Source of the DNA: Bryoerythrophyllum caledonicum
Taxonomy: Eukaryota > Streptophyta > Bryopsida > Pottiales > Pottiaceae
Reading direction: 5' to 3'
Assembly (NCBI GenBank): GCA_963971425.1
Contig: OZ020523.1
Span: 25,153,105 to 25,217,104 of the forward strand
Length of the DNA stretch: 64,000 nucleotides
Made by a program: the position numbers and the translations under genes
The notes under the pieces: model-generated
What the model was told of the DNA's origin: nothing
Seen by the model: the letters and a program-made list of their open reading frames with translations, nothing else
The model's database searches: none
Shown: in pieces, positions 1 to 11,100 of the stretch
Numbering within the stretch: the first letter of the stretch is position 1
How the letters are laid out: every line of letters begins with the position of its first letter

Positions 1-1030
1 TTACATGACGCACATTTTTAAAACCCCAAAGAAATGATGTCCAAAGCATGTTTGAATACATTTGTTTTGGCTAAAAATACACGTGCACATATAATATGTT
101 TTTTTGTTTTTTTAAATGCTACTCGTCTGTTAAGGTCTTTGATTTCAATATAATAGATAAGTCCTATTTGGATTGTAATAAAAACTATTTCTAATCATCT
201 CAATATCTTCTCTACATTTCCCTATACCTTAGTTGAATTGTCAATATCATGAATCTTCAAAGTATTATTATATTGAAATGAATTGACATCAGAAGATATC
301 ACCTAAACCAAGGATCCTAAACCGTGAACCCTAAACCTAAACGTAAATTCCAAACCCTAAACCCGAAACTCCAAACCCTAAACCCTAACCCTAAACCCTA
401 AACCTAAACCTATCCAAAACCCTGAGCGTTACCCTAAAACCGTGTATATAACTCGCATGTGCGAGTATATTCGAGGTATTGACCTTTCCTTATTTTAGTC
501 AACCGGGAAATAGTTGATTCAGTTTCCCGCTAAGATTTCGAATTTGCACTTTTTAGGGGCTGTGAAAAAGTCCCCCCCCCCTGCCAATTCTGAAGTTTCC
601 TCCCGCCAATTCTCAAAACGTTCGTGTGTCCGTGAGTGACCTCGCCGATACTCGAAAACTTTCTTCATTTGTTTCCTTCTCACTTTGGTTGTTGTACAAG
701 GTTGTTGTGGAGAGGCTTGGAGGTAGTACGACTGTCGGAGCTTGAAGAGGGCAACACCTATAGGTTGCGCACGGTTGAGCAGGTGAGGCAACAACATACC
801 GGTTGTCTTCTTCATAAGATACACAATGTATACTTCTTGCATTCTCCGTGCACAGTCTCTAGCAATTAGGATGTGACAGTGTGTAGGGTTATTGCGCTGG
901 TTCCAGCTGCTACTGTGATTTTGAAGCATCAGTGAGAGTTTCTTGACGACTAACGGAAAGATTTGGGTTGTAGTATACAGAGAGTCAGATTCATAGGCGG
1001 AAGAGTTTTCCCATACGAATCCCGACAAAG
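1..1030. other. AT-rich intergenic DNA, no supported gene
   Basis: I see no gene here. The stretch holds a degenerate telomere-like block (listed separately), a short palindrome at 451-466 (arms ACTCGCA and TGCGAGT around TG), and a C homopolymer near 571-583. Open frames on both strands at 519-1030 lack any motif, and their composition does not look coding. The palindrome may belong to the element whose larger palindromes begin near 1050, but that is inference. Confidence 0.5.
304..423 (-). repeat. Degenerate interstitial telomere-like repeat (CCCTAAA)n
   Basis: About 120 bases of imperfect CCCTAAA and AACCCTAA units on the plus strand, the C-rich strand of the plant telomere repeat. The copies are heavily mutated, unlike the clean TTTAGGG arrays at 59.3, 61.6 and 62.1 kb, so this is an older interstitial block. 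It faces the opposite way from those arrays. Confidence 0.75.
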
Positions 1031-1049
1031 GCGCCGAGAATTACGGAAG

Positions 1050-1513
1050 GACAGTTTAGCTCGACTCGAGCTAGTATGTCTTACGTTCTTTCGAAAGATA
1101 GTTTAGCTCGACTCGAGCTAAACTGTCAGTCAATATCATTATTGTCAGTTTAGCTCGAGTCGAGCTAAACTGTCATTCGATCGAAGGTAAGACAGTTTAG
1201 CTCGAGTCGAGCTAAACTGTCGATTCAATATTGTAGGACAATGCAGCTCGTATGTAGCTAAACTGTCCTACTATAATGTTTCGACAGTTTAGCTCGACTC
1301 GAGCTAAACTGATCTACCTTATTTTCTATGTCTTTTTAACTCGACTCGGGAAAAAATTACATTGCATCTTATAGTCATTAAATCAGGTCGGATCGGGCCA
1401 AATTGTCACTGTCGAGGGTGAGATTATTTCATATTCGGATTAAAACTAATCGCATTAAATTTTCTATTTGTCATATAATACCGCATCAGTTTACCTCGAG
1501 TCGAGCTAAATTT
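1050..1513. repeat. Array of near-perfect palindromes (TTTAGCTCGA family)
   Basis: Six or seven palindromes, each about 25 bp, recur every 25-50 bp. Copies lie at about 1053-1073, 1100-1124, 1147-1171, 1194-1218, a degraded one at 1238-1269, then 1286-1310 and a diverged one at 1488-1512. Each reads AGTTTAGCTCGA, one central base, then the reverse complement of that half, usually inside GACAG...CTGTC. The array ends about 160 bp before the start codon of the DUF7869-type gene. Related palindromes lie beyond its 3' end (4816-4914). The likely role is subterminal binding sites for that gene's product; this is inference. Confidence 0.8.
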
Positions 1514-1669
1514 GCCTGTTCTTCAATGTCAATTCACTTGTATCAAATGTATTTTCAAGCGCCAGACTTTACCTCTTCATATGCTTCATCATTGATGTCT
1601 ATTCCTACAAGGTATTCACCTTTTCTTATTTGGCAGGGTTATTTAATATTTACTTCATTGGAATGCAGA

Positions 1670-4502
1670 ATGTCGTCTTCGGAGGACGACGATGTTCATG
1701 TTGACGCTCCCCTGAACCCTCACCTCCCTGAGTTTGATGTTATTCCTTGCCGTCTCTGGGTCAGGATGACTGTTTCGCTGCACAATGGTTCGGGTGTTCG
1801 CGTTGCAGAGGGGTTGGTTCGCAATGTCCGGTCTAGTGCAATTCTAGGTTTCTCTGGTCCTCTTGGGGATTTGAATGTTGTAGTACAGGTGTCCAGTACT
1901 TTTGTTCTGGAGGAAGCTCCTGATGAGTGGAGGTACTCGTTTAAGTCCTGGCCTATTCAACAAGTCTTCTTAAACGGTGTGAGTCTCTTCCATCATTGCC
2001 TTAGTAAACGTTTACAATGTCTGGTTGGTTGAGCGTAACAGACCTCTAGGTGGGAGCTCCCGTTCTTACGACAATTCCTCAAGGAATACACGTCCAACAG
2101 TGTCCAGGAATGCTGAATTTCTCATGACCCCTCTTTCCATTAACGCAGTTGCCAGCAATAGTTGTTGCAGTGAGAACTGTGTACAACACTATCCTAGAGA
2201 TAAAATAAAAGTCCTTCGGATGCGCTTGTACTGTGAGACCATTGTGCAGTTTAGAAATCATATCAAACTCGACGTTCATAGACAGTTTCATAGAAACTCT
2301 TTGGGTAGGAAGGTTGTGACCCTAGAGGCTGTGGACGTTTGTGCCCTTGCTTGGATGAAAATCATGGGTGTAAGTTCGAGTACTTTCTATCGGAATGCAA
2401 AGGACGCTGCCGCTGGCCATGCGGCTCAACACCATGGGAATACCGGTTTGCGTAAGCCTAGAGGTCATACGGTTGTGGCTACTGCCGCTCTTGGACCCAT
2501 TCTCGATAGACATGCGGACCACATGCCTCACAAGTCCCGTGTTCTCCCATCTGGTGAGAAGGTTGTGGCAAAGGTCCTTCCTGCAAGTTTTAAGTGGAAG
2601 GATCAGATACCGCTTCTTGATGATCATCTCGCTGATTGTGGATTGCCGCCAATCTCAACCTCAAGCTTGAGTATGATTCGGCGAGTGAGCTTTCCTGAGT
2701 ACTATGCCAAGAGAGGTGGAGACAACTTCGCCCGTTGTTCTACGTGTGACAAATACCAGGATCAGAAGAAGCTTACTCAACCTGGAACACAAGCATCGCT
2801 GCTATGGCAAAAGAAGATGCAGGTTCACATCGATTTTGCCTTCTCACATCGGGACTTGTACTACCTGAACCGATTTCGATCAAAGTCATCGCCCTAGGAG
2901 GTTCTTACCATCATGCATGATAAGATGGATCACTCAAAGACCGCGTCCCCGGTTTTTTCTCATAAAACAAAGCACTTAGATGGGCTTATGAAGTTGCCTC
3001 TTGCAATCACAGGCATGCTTGCCCATGGTCATGTGGACCAACGTTACGCCCATTACGGCCTTGATTTATACTCCCATGATGCCAATTACACGGTTGGGTC
3101 GTTCGCAAAACTATTGCGTGACTTGGAGGCGCCTCCGAAGTCATCGTCCCGGCAACTCTTTCCTGAATCTTGCTCTCATCCATTGTATGCGGCCGTGTTA
3201 CGGGGTGCAGAGATGTGTTTAGATCCATTAGGGCAGATTCCTGATATCCCAGTTCCTGGGAGGCCTTTGCCACCAATATTGAACGTGCAAATGGACAATG
3301 CTGTTGGTGATAACAAAAATAGATTTGTTTTCTGTTTTTGGTCTCTTCTTGTTGCAAAACGCATCTTCCGCGAGGTATATGTTAATTTTATGCTAGTTGG
3401 TCATACACATGATGATATAGATGCATTATTTGGACGTTGGAGTATGACACTGAGGAAGGAGAGCTCTCCAACCATTCCTTTGCTCATGAGGTCGTTCATG
3501 AAAAATGAGAGTGTTCCCACAATCCCGCATCTCATTCAAGAGGTTCCTGACTTTAAGAAGTTCATTGGGGATATGATTGCGGACGGTGATGAAGCTTTGC
3601 AGGGTCATACGAAGGCTCATCAGTTCAAGTTTTATGTGGACTCAAGTGGTTGTCCGGTAATGAAGTATAAAATCATTTGCCATGATGAGGATTGGCTTCC
3701 TAAGGGAGGAGAAGGTAGTGGCATCAAATTGTGGAAGGAGGATTCTGAAGGGAGGTCTTTATGGCCTCGCGGAGAACCTGATGCATTGAAGCTTTCTACG
3801 ATGCGGCATCTCCATGAGGTGGTGAAGGGACTTTCAGGATTCATCGATCACTGGGAGCAATCATCGCGGGAGTCTGTTGAAGCCCGTTCGCGTTTTGAGC
3901 CGCTATCGTATTATTGGCGCGATGTTAGAGATGCTCTGACACTTCCAATGGATACACCGATATCATTGAAAGACGGCTTTTGGCCAACGACGCGAATTGC
4001 CCATGCCATTGAAGATGAGTTCTCAGCGGAGGGTGAGGTTTGCGAGGAGTACCGTGAAGATGAGCATTTTGTTGGCCAGAGACGCGATCGTCCACCTCCT
4101 TCTTTTAGAGTTGGCCGTGATCTTTTTGCTGGCTATTTTGTTGCATTGCGGCCTTGTGATGGGGACGAGCGCCCATTTTGGATTGCTCAAGCGGTTTCAG
4201 ATCCTAATTCTAATCCAGATATGCCAAACACCGTGCGTATCCAATTCTACCGCCCTATATCGCGCGATCGGGATGTTGTGAAGTTCTACAAAGATTGGGA
4301 TACTAATAGCAACCTTCGTTGGACAATTGAAAAGGGAATAGCCATAACGTGGGAGAGTACCGATTCAATCTTGACAGCATGGAAACCTAGGTCTTCAAAG
4401 AGGGATGGAGGTCATGTGCAAGATTCAACTACAAAAATTCCGAAGGGGCAAGTAGCGATTATCAAGGCCTCTTTGGAAGCACTTGCCAGGTCCGAGTCGT
4501 AG
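1670..4502 (+). pseudogene. DUF7869-family transposase-like protein, one in-frame stop
   Basis: Exons 1670-1978, 2042-2099 and 2149-4502 join in one frame of 907 codons across two GT-AG introns of 63 and 49 bp, unusually short. I chose the ATG at 1670 because it opens an acidic start (SSSEDDD) in frame. A cysteine cluster (CCSENC) is followed by a KIKVLRMRLY helix, a C-x2-C pair (CSTC), then the DUF7869 core with QMDNAVGDNKN and VGHTHDDIDALF, whose acidic residues could form an RNase-H-like active site. A barrel-like tail (FVALRPCDGDERPFWIAQ) precedes the end. TAG at 2895-2897 interrupts an otherwise conserved stretch (SKSSP, stop, EVLTIMHDKMD), most simply a CAG or GAG codon before mutation. 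Family membership rests on these motifs; its biochemical role is not established. Confidence 0.75.
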
Positions 4503-5414
4503 TGGACTTAGATCAATGGACTTTCCTTTTCCAAGATTTTGGATTCTGATGCGTAATACTTCATGTAGTATGGTTAGATCCATTGGTGCTAAGATTATAG
4601 ACATTTGTATTTGTTTACACTCTGTATGACTATTATATGTGATGCTAATGATTGCTATGAAATATTCTCTCCATTATTTTTGCGTATCAGTGATAATTTG
4701 CAGTATGTTTTATTTTCTTTTTAAAATAACAATATGATAAATTGCTTCTAATCTTGAAACCAATAATACCAGTAATTGTCTTCATGGCGAATGATAGAAA
4801 GTAAATGTTGAGTCGCACTTTAGCTCTAGTGGAGCTAAAGTGTGAGCAAATCTTCTTATTTAGTTCATTGTACTTAATAATGGTGCGCACTTTAGGTCAA
4901 GTGGAGCTAAAGTGTGTGGAATTGCCTTTTTGAGTTCATTGCACCTCTAAGTGATGGGGACACTTTAGTTCGAAGAGAGGTAGTGTGTATGCAATTTTTT
5001 TTCTACTTCTGAGCACCATCATTTGAAACTCGTTCTATATTTTTAGCCAATGTGTATTCCACAAGGAGAATTGAAATTCTTTTAAATAAAAAAAGGCTCA
5101 TCAAAATGTGTTTAGCTAATTCTCTTACAAGTGGATATTTGTCCGTCATTTAGCTCACTTTTAGCTAAATTGGAGCATGGTGTTAATTTGGGTTAATAGG
5201 ATCGAGTGTGAATATTTAGCTATTCATATTCAATGAACACATGTGGTATAAAAGAAGTGTCGACTAATGTGTTCTTTTTTTCAATATTATAGTTACATTC
5301 GTAATGCAATGTTATCCGTAGTACTTATTTTTCTAGGGGTTTTTGTAGAAAACATTACCTCCCAATTTAATGGAAACTCATATCCCTCCATATTGTAGAA
5401 ATTAGATGTGCACT
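4503..5414. other. 3' flank of the DUF7869 gene with TTTAGCTC hairpins
   Basis: No gene. Two clear hairpins lie at 4816-4842 and 4888-4914 (CACTTTAGCTC paired with GGAGCTAAAGTG). Weaker relatives lie near 4960-4990, 5143-5172 and 5408-5425. They share the core TTTAGCTC with the 5' array but have a different outer sequence (CACTTTAG rather than CAGTTTAG) and longer loops. The two palindrome sets therefore bracket the gene. The rest is AT-rich. Confidence 0.65.
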
Positions 5415-5927
5415 TTAGCTCTTATGATCTACATGTGTTAATTTGGGAGTTGCTAAATCTCCCAATATAACGAATATGGTGTTCAAGGAATTTGTTACAG
5501 ACGGTACCTCATCATGTTGAATAGCCCTCAAAGATGGCTCTCCTACTGCGGGCTCACCACTTGATCCGCCTGAACTATGAGCTCCCGGGTGTCGAAATCC
5601 GCTCAAACTTTGTGATCCTCGTGACTGCCCTCCTTCAGTGGTCCCCCGCGCAGATCCTCGTCAAACCCCTCGAGATCCTACTGTGCCTCGTGAATGTGAT
5701 TGCGACCCACGAGAATTATTTCGTCCAAGTGCATGAAATTCTTGGTGCAGTTGTTCCATGCCATGCCTGCGACCCCTGTCACTTCGCCCACTTCCACTAC
5801 CTTGTCCTCTCGCCAACATACCACCGCTCACACGATCGGCTGCAGCACTGGTTGATTGAATTTCCACCTGATGAGCCTCGTGGAGTTGCATGTCTGCATC
5901 TTGATAATGCACCCTGCTATCGGCCAT
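5415..5927 (-). pseudogene. Arg/Gly/Ser-rich protein of unknown function, one in-frame stop
   Basis: ATG at 5927 opens a frame of about 170 codons ending at 5415, broken once by TGA at 5661-5663. The codon before the mutation was probably CGA, because the surroundings are RG- and SRG-rich (RGSQSHSRG, GSRGV, stop, RGSARG). The second half has an SSGGSSGEP stretch. I do not recognise a domain. It sits about 230 bp downstream of a TATA motif next to a TCCGCG array, the same promoter layout as the genes starting at 7674 and 14872. It may be the N-terminal exon of a longer, truncated transposon gene. Confidence 0.4.
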
Positions 5928-6146
5928 TCCTATAAAGTAATTAATCGGTCACTTAAACCGGTCACTTAAAGTGGAGTGCGAAAGTGAGTGAGTCTGGAAA
6001 AAAATGACAAGGGTTCCCCCCGCATTTGTCTCTCCCAACTCCTATACCCTCGAAACCCGTGCAATGGTGCTCACGCAACAAGGTCTTGGGTTCCTATTGG
6101 ACAAGGAAATGGAGGGAAAAAAGTGAGGACGTCAATGGCCTATCTG

Positions 6147-6480
6147 CCTTTATATAGGCTGCAAGGGGTCGGGAACATTGCGGATAGGGTTGGGAACCTG
6201 GAGAACCGCGCGGTCGGGGAGCGGACAGGCCGCGGACTAGGAGCGGACGGGGCGCGGATTGGACGCAGACGGGGCGCGGATTGGGTAGGAAGAGCCCGCG
6301 GACTGGCAACCGATTGCCCGCGGACGGGGCGCGGATTGGGTTGGAAGAGCCTGCGGATTGGCAACCGATTGCCCGCGAATTGCTCGCGGACTGCCAACGG
6401 ATTGCCCTCGGATTGGCAGCGGACTGCCCGCGGACTGGCCCCCGGAGACCACGGACTGCCCGCGGCCTGTCCGCTGAATG
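6147..6480 (-). promoter_or_regulatory. TATA box with GC-rich GCGGAC array (copy A)
   Basis: On the minus strand a CCTATATAAAG box (6148-6158) lies downstream of about 280 bp of irregular GC-rich units (6195-6475) built on GCGGAC, GCGGATTGG and GCCCGCGGACTGG. The gene starting at 5927 follows at a 5'-leader distance of about 230 bp. The same combination occurs at 8.1 and 15.3 kb, but here the units face the other way relative to the gene. Promoter function is inferred from position and TATA match. Confidence 0.5.
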
Positions 6481-6664
6481 GGCGTCGTTTTTCTCTTTTG
6501 AATTGCTCTTTGCAACTGCCGTTGCTGTAGAGGTGGGATTTGGGGGAGACAAGAAGGTCGCCGTGTAACAACAAGTTTTGGCAATGTGAGAACGGTAATG
6601 TCCAAAATTTCTTTGAACCTCGATATAAATGCATTCAAAATGGGTTAAAAATATCCCGTTGTCT

Positions 6665-6864
6665 NNNNNNNNNNNNNNNNNNNNNNNNNNNNNNNNNNNN
6701 NNNNNNNNNNNNNNNNNNNNNNNNNNNNNNNNNNNNNNNNNNNNNNNNNNNNNNNNNNNNNNNNNNNNNNNNNNNNNNNNNNNNNNNNNNNNNNNNNNNN
6801 NNNNNNNNNNNNNNNNNNNNNNNNNNNNNNNNNNNNNNNNNNNNNNNNNNNNNNNNNNNNNNNN
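6665..6864. other. Assembly gap (200 N)
   Basis: Exactly 200 unknown bases, a conventional placeholder length. The gap hides the 3' edge of the repeat copy that continues at 6865. That copy matches 12580 onward, so its true boundary cannot be seen. Confidence 1.
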
Positions 6865-7041
6865 CAAAATCAAGTAGAAACTTGTACACATGTACACAAC
6901 ATCATTTTTTTCTACTAAATATTTAATTGATTTTGCGACTTTAGGCACCTAAACTATTTGATATCCGCCTCATGAAACACATACGCCGAATTAGTACGCA
7001 TTATTTACATTCCACATCCGGAGCGCGACGAGGAGGCACCT

Positions 7042-7674
7042 TCACCTCCTTCGAATACAGGGCTTTGGTTTTGCTCGATCCGCTGGCAACTCTTTGTTAG
7101 GTGGGTCAATCAAAGTACTGTCGCGCATAAACCACTCCGGCACGGGATTTCTAGGAATCGATAGCACATGTAGCTTTGAAGAAAGTGCTTTGCCTAGATG
7201 CACGCCAAGGTTACCAATAGTGTACAAAGGTTGATCAAGCGTCGACCAATCAACCTGCTTGCCCAACTCACATTCAGCGTATATCATTGCTCCAATTCTT
7301 CTCGGAATGTTATTTGATCGATACCGTGTTTCGTGGGAGATGGCTCGTAAAACCTCTAAAAACCTCCATTTTATCTCAATGGAGGTAATATTCGAATATG
7401 TCAATTGCTTCAATCGACAATGGTCCTCGTGTGCTTCTGGAGTATACCATCGGTCGAGGTGAGCAAAACCAATGTGTTCATACGCCTGTTGACAAGTCCA
7501 AGGCTCCGGTAAATCCTCCCATCCTCTATATGCCAAATGATTAATGTCCCCGTAAATTTCTAGCTCCAAATCCGCAGGCTTCTTGGCTCTTTTCGAAGGA
7601 CCCGGGCCCAAACGTGGCACATTTAAATTCCTCCTCCCCCCACCATCTCCACTACCTCCACCACCGCTATGCAT
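7042..7674 (-). pseudogene. Internally deleted copy of the coiled-coil/RING-H2 mobile gene
   Basis: ATG at 7674 opens 210 codons: a Gly-rich start, a basic SKRAKK patch, then a conserved block (DLELEIYGDINHLAYRGW, DRWYTPEAHEDHC, KWRFLEVLRAISHETR, NIPRRIGAMIYAECE, NPVPEWF). It aligns residue for residue with the first part of the gene on 14872-12824. After KPKPC the frame jumps straight into sequence equal to the far 3' end of that gene (7020-7048 matches about 12730-12745). About 1.46 kb encoding the coiled coil and RING finger is thus missing, and the copy ends in RRR and a stop. It keeps the shared upstream leader, TATA box and GC array (7675-8310). Function is unknown; it may be a non-autonomous derivative. 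Confidence 0.6.
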
Positions 7675-8070
7675 GGTGAAAATGTTTCAAACAAACGTAT
7701 ACCACTACGAAATACTTCTAATTGCTTTTCTAATACTAGCTAACTATTCTAATATGATTATGCTGCCTATATCTAATTGCACTTCAAAATAGTGCTACAA
7801 TAAATTCCATGCAAGCACTTCAAAATAGGGTTGTTAAGAGATGGCAAAAAAGTATTAAATACACGGCTTCGTCAAATCTCTGACAACTTCAAAATATTCT
7901 GTACCTCTGCTGATGTATTTGAAGACTAAAAATCCCCTTTCGGGTGATCTTCGTCCTCAAGAGGACCACTTTCCCACCTGGAAACCCCGCACACCGCCGT
8001 CAACGTGGAGGCAAGTGCGTCAGGGTGCCCAGGATTCGTGGAAAAGTGTGCCTGCAAAATTTACTCCCTC

Positions 8071-8310
8071 CCCCTTTATAGCACTCTGTCTGACCATGTC
8101 CACCCATGTCCCGGCCTGTCCGCGGCCGTAGGGTCGCAACTGTCCGCGGGCAATCCGCGTCTCGTCAGCGCGCTATTTGTGTCTCATCCGCGCTCTGTCC
8201 GCGGGCAGTCCCGAGTCTCGTCCGCGCCCTGTCCGTGGGCAGTTCGCGTTCAGTCCGCGTTTCGTCCGCGACCAGTCCGACGCAGATTTCGCGTCCACTC
8301 AGTTACTTGT
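8071..8310 (-). promoter_or_regulatory. TATA box with TCCGCG array (copy B)
   Basis: Minus-strand TATAAAGGGG at 8080-8071 is followed upstream by about 210 bp of units such as TCCGCGGGCAGTCCGCG, at irregular 6-17 bp spacing. The gene start at 7674 is about 405 bp downstream. This whole stretch (7675-8310) matches 14873-15510 base for base over long runs, including the leader with AGTGCTACAAT. Promoter function is inferred from position. Confidence 0.55.
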
Positions 8311-8400
8311 CCGCGCGCCTCTAAAAATTTTGCCCACGTTCCCTTTACAATCAGACCTCGAGAAGTATTAGGGGTTGGGAGCATTCTTTTTGTTTACACT

Positions 8401-9681
8401 TAGGCCCGCTGTACACTATGGTGGAGAACTCCACCGGCCAAGAATTCAAGGGAAATGGAGCAATAAGATCGGAGTACAAATTGTTCTTCATTGGATTGGG
8501 TTTACACTATGACTACGACTTGACCGGTGAAGAACTTCAAGCATGGATGAAAAGATGACATGGATGCCTATGTGGCAGCACTTTATTGAAGAGTTCCTCT
8601 GCTCTGGATTAGTTTCTTCTTCGACCTCAACCCCCGGACAAGAAACCAAACCACTTGAGGAGAACAATTTGCTTAAAATATACTTTCCCCCTATAAATTT
8701 GCTGAATTTTACATAAGTTCAAGTTCATTCTTTTCTTCCACGAGTGTCTATCTTTTAAAAAAATTGTTGAGTAAGTTGCGCATTTTTTTCTAGTTTATGT
8801 GGTACAAATTTAAAGTTAGTTTGATTAGCATTCAGTGAGTTACGTGCATTTTAGTGGAATGGAGTTCTGCATGTTGGGCAAATTTTTATTGCTATTGATT
8901 TTCAATTGTACTTTAATTGTAATGACATGATTGTGGGGTTTGTGTTTAGAGTAGGAGTTTACTACTTGTTACTCTTTCTTAGATTTTCAAAGTTGATAGT
9001 AGCCCAAAAACTCTATGCTAGATTATGTTTTCTATACAAGATGTAGAGTTAACCCGGTGTAATAAGTGGCTCTCAATATTGCATTGTATGTTGAAATCAT
9101 GTGAGCTTTTTACCACGCAAACTAGACAAGTAGAAACATTTTTTCTAACAACTTTTACTACATTTTTACACTTGATATAAAACGTATAGATTTTGAAAGG
9201 TGATTGCGGCCAAAAATGCATGTTGGACCTTACAACATTAAGTAGATGGGAGATATCCATCCTTTGTTCAAAGAAATTAAAAACTATTCTGGAAAAAGAT
9301 TTTTCATCTACTAAGAGTAGGTGCATTGAAGAAATTAGAAGGAAAAGACAAGATGACATGGCAAAAAGTGGGAAGGAAATTTAAAAAACAATTTATATTT
9401 ATGATACATAATTTATTTAGAATATTTTTGTCCTAGTTTGACCTTAAATTTGGACATCAATCTTTGTCGAGATATATCTAGTCTTTATTTTTATTTTTAT
9501 ATTGACATCTTTTGAAATTTCTTTTACACACTCGTCTAATGTGCAAATATCATTTCATTTCTATTAGTTGGGTCAATTATTGTCCACATTAACAAACAAT
9601 GTCCTAAAGATTTATACTAATAATTTTGGCTGAGACTACTTTACCAGCCGGTGGAGTTCCCCACCGTAGTGTAAATTCCTA
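8401..9681. mobile_element. Non-autonomous terminal-inverted-repeat DNA transposon
   Basis: The left end (8411-8438, TACACTATGGTGGAGAACTC then CACCGGC) is matched in reverse complement at 9647-9675 with two or three differences, and both ends extend to a TAGG tetranucleotide. The interior is AT-rich and holds no recognisable transposase; short open frames near 9018-9384 carry no motif. An internal partial echo of the end occurs near 8508-8535. I could not find a convincing target-site duplication, so the superfamily is open (hAT or PIF/Harbinger are possible). Confidence 0.55.
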
Positions 9682-9932
9682 TTAGGCACCGGTAACTCAT
9701 AACACTTATAAGTTGTGATGTCGATGATTTGTAAAACTTACAACAAAAAACCACTTAGCAAAATTTAAAAGGTAAATACATAACATTTATAGAAATAATG
9801 GATGTAATTACGAAACTTTGATTCATTATTCATCTATTCGTGTCACCCTCAATCTTGAACCTCCATTCGGCACTTGTTGTCTAGAAAAAATATTAACCAA
9901 TAAAAGTACTTTATCTTTTTGGGCACATACCA

Positions 9933-10994
9933 TCATACTACTAAAATCATAATCCGCGCAGTGAACCACGGGCCGATCAATCACGCTGTCAACCTTGGAG
10001 TAAACTATGGGTACGGTGCAGCCAACCACGCAGTAAATCATGTTACCTTTTGTAAAATATAGTTTGTAATATAAAAACTACATGAGAATGGTTGGACTAT
10101 TGCGTTGCAAAGCATTAGCTTGAGTTTTTGGCTGTGACAAATATGCATTTGTGTGTTGCAATCTGTGCTTTTGATTAGAAATTGGACGTTCAATTTTTTT
10201 TTTGAGTTAAGCACTAAAAGATTGAATTGTAAATTATGAGTTGTAAACTTCGAGTGAAAAAGTTGTGAAGTTGGAGTTGTGAGCTTGGAGGTTGGCATAC
10301 AAAGTTGGAGTTGCAAAATTACATATTCGAGTTATGGAGATTGAAATTACAAGTATTGAGGTGAGATTGCAAATTTTGAGATTGTAATTGCAAGTTGAGT
10401 TTGTGGGTGTGTAAAATTTGCATTTGTGTGTTGCAATTTGTGCTTATCCAAAATAAGATTGAAACTCTTGATTACAAATTTGACATTCATAACATTTTTT
10501 CTAAAACTTAATTAATTTTTTTCTATTCTATTCTATTACACTAGTGGAACCCCCGTCCTAACCGACGGGTCCTGGGCAATCTTGAGTTAAACAAATGTAT
10601 GTAGATAAAAACTTTAAATTTTGGATTAGATCAAATCCAAATCCTAATGAAAGGACACATTCAAAGGATTCCTCTAAAAGGTACATTCAAATGATTCCTT
10701 CAAAGGGCACATTCAATGGATTCCTCCAAAGGGCACATGCAAAGAAATTGTGGAATTGTTTTGTAGCGTTCATTCATTTGACGCTCCATTTTCATCTACG
10801 TGTTCATCCACTTGACGTGTTCTTCATCCTGTATTCTTTTATATATATAGATTATAAAAATTCATGCATGGGTTTCAAAGATATATTTATATTTTATGAG
10901 AGATTGTTGTTACCTTTCTTTTTATATTTTGTGATATTAAAACTACATTAAAATGGTTGAACTAATGCGTTGCAAAGCAAGCGCCAATTGCTAG
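9933..10994 (+). mobile_element. Non-autonomous Helitron
   Basis: The 5' end TCATACTACTAAAATCATAA follows an A. The 3' end is a small hairpin (GCGTTGC-AAA-GCAAGCGC, one bulge), a short spacer and CTAG, followed by T. These are the Helitron rules: A^TC at the start and CTRR^T at the end. Both ends match the autonomous-type copy at 26311-32403, and both copies share a GTTGTGAGTTGTAA-like degenerate repeat (10140-10480 here). The interior codes for nothing. A second copy of the 3' subterminal sequence at 10045-10115 and a GC hairpin at 10549-10570 suggest nesting or rearrangement. Confidence 0.6.
10654..10747. repeat. 26-bp tandem repeat inside the Helitron
   Basis: About three and a half copies of a 26-bp unit (GGCACATTCAAAGGATTCCT plus CCAAAG) differ by a few bases each. 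They lie inside the non-autonomous Helitron and have no coding role that I can see. Confidence 0.7.
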
Positions 10995-11100
10995 TCCTCC
11001 TCTAAAAATATAACATAAATTGTTATATTTTTTTCTGTTGTCGTCCATGTTTTTTTTAGCATGGCATTGTATACCTATATTTTCCGGGTTTAGAAAGTGC

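Noticed and set aside
519..1028. 169-codon minus-strand open frame
   Set aside because: No motif, no promoter or splice context, and it runs through a C homopolymer; length is possible by chance in this composition.
6094..6948. Long minus-strand frame across the N gap with Arg/Pro/Ser-rich repeats
   Set aside because: It is a translation of the GC-rich promoter array and of unknown bases; every frame of the array is open because its units lack stops.
8005..8403. Arg/Ser-rich frames in the second and third GC arrays
   Set aside because: Same artefact of TCCGCG units; the arrays lie upstream of a TATA box, not in a gene.
10541..10544. CTAG as an additional Helitron 3' end
   Set aside because: No hairpin precedes it at the right distance and the upstream sequence does not match the family's 3' end.
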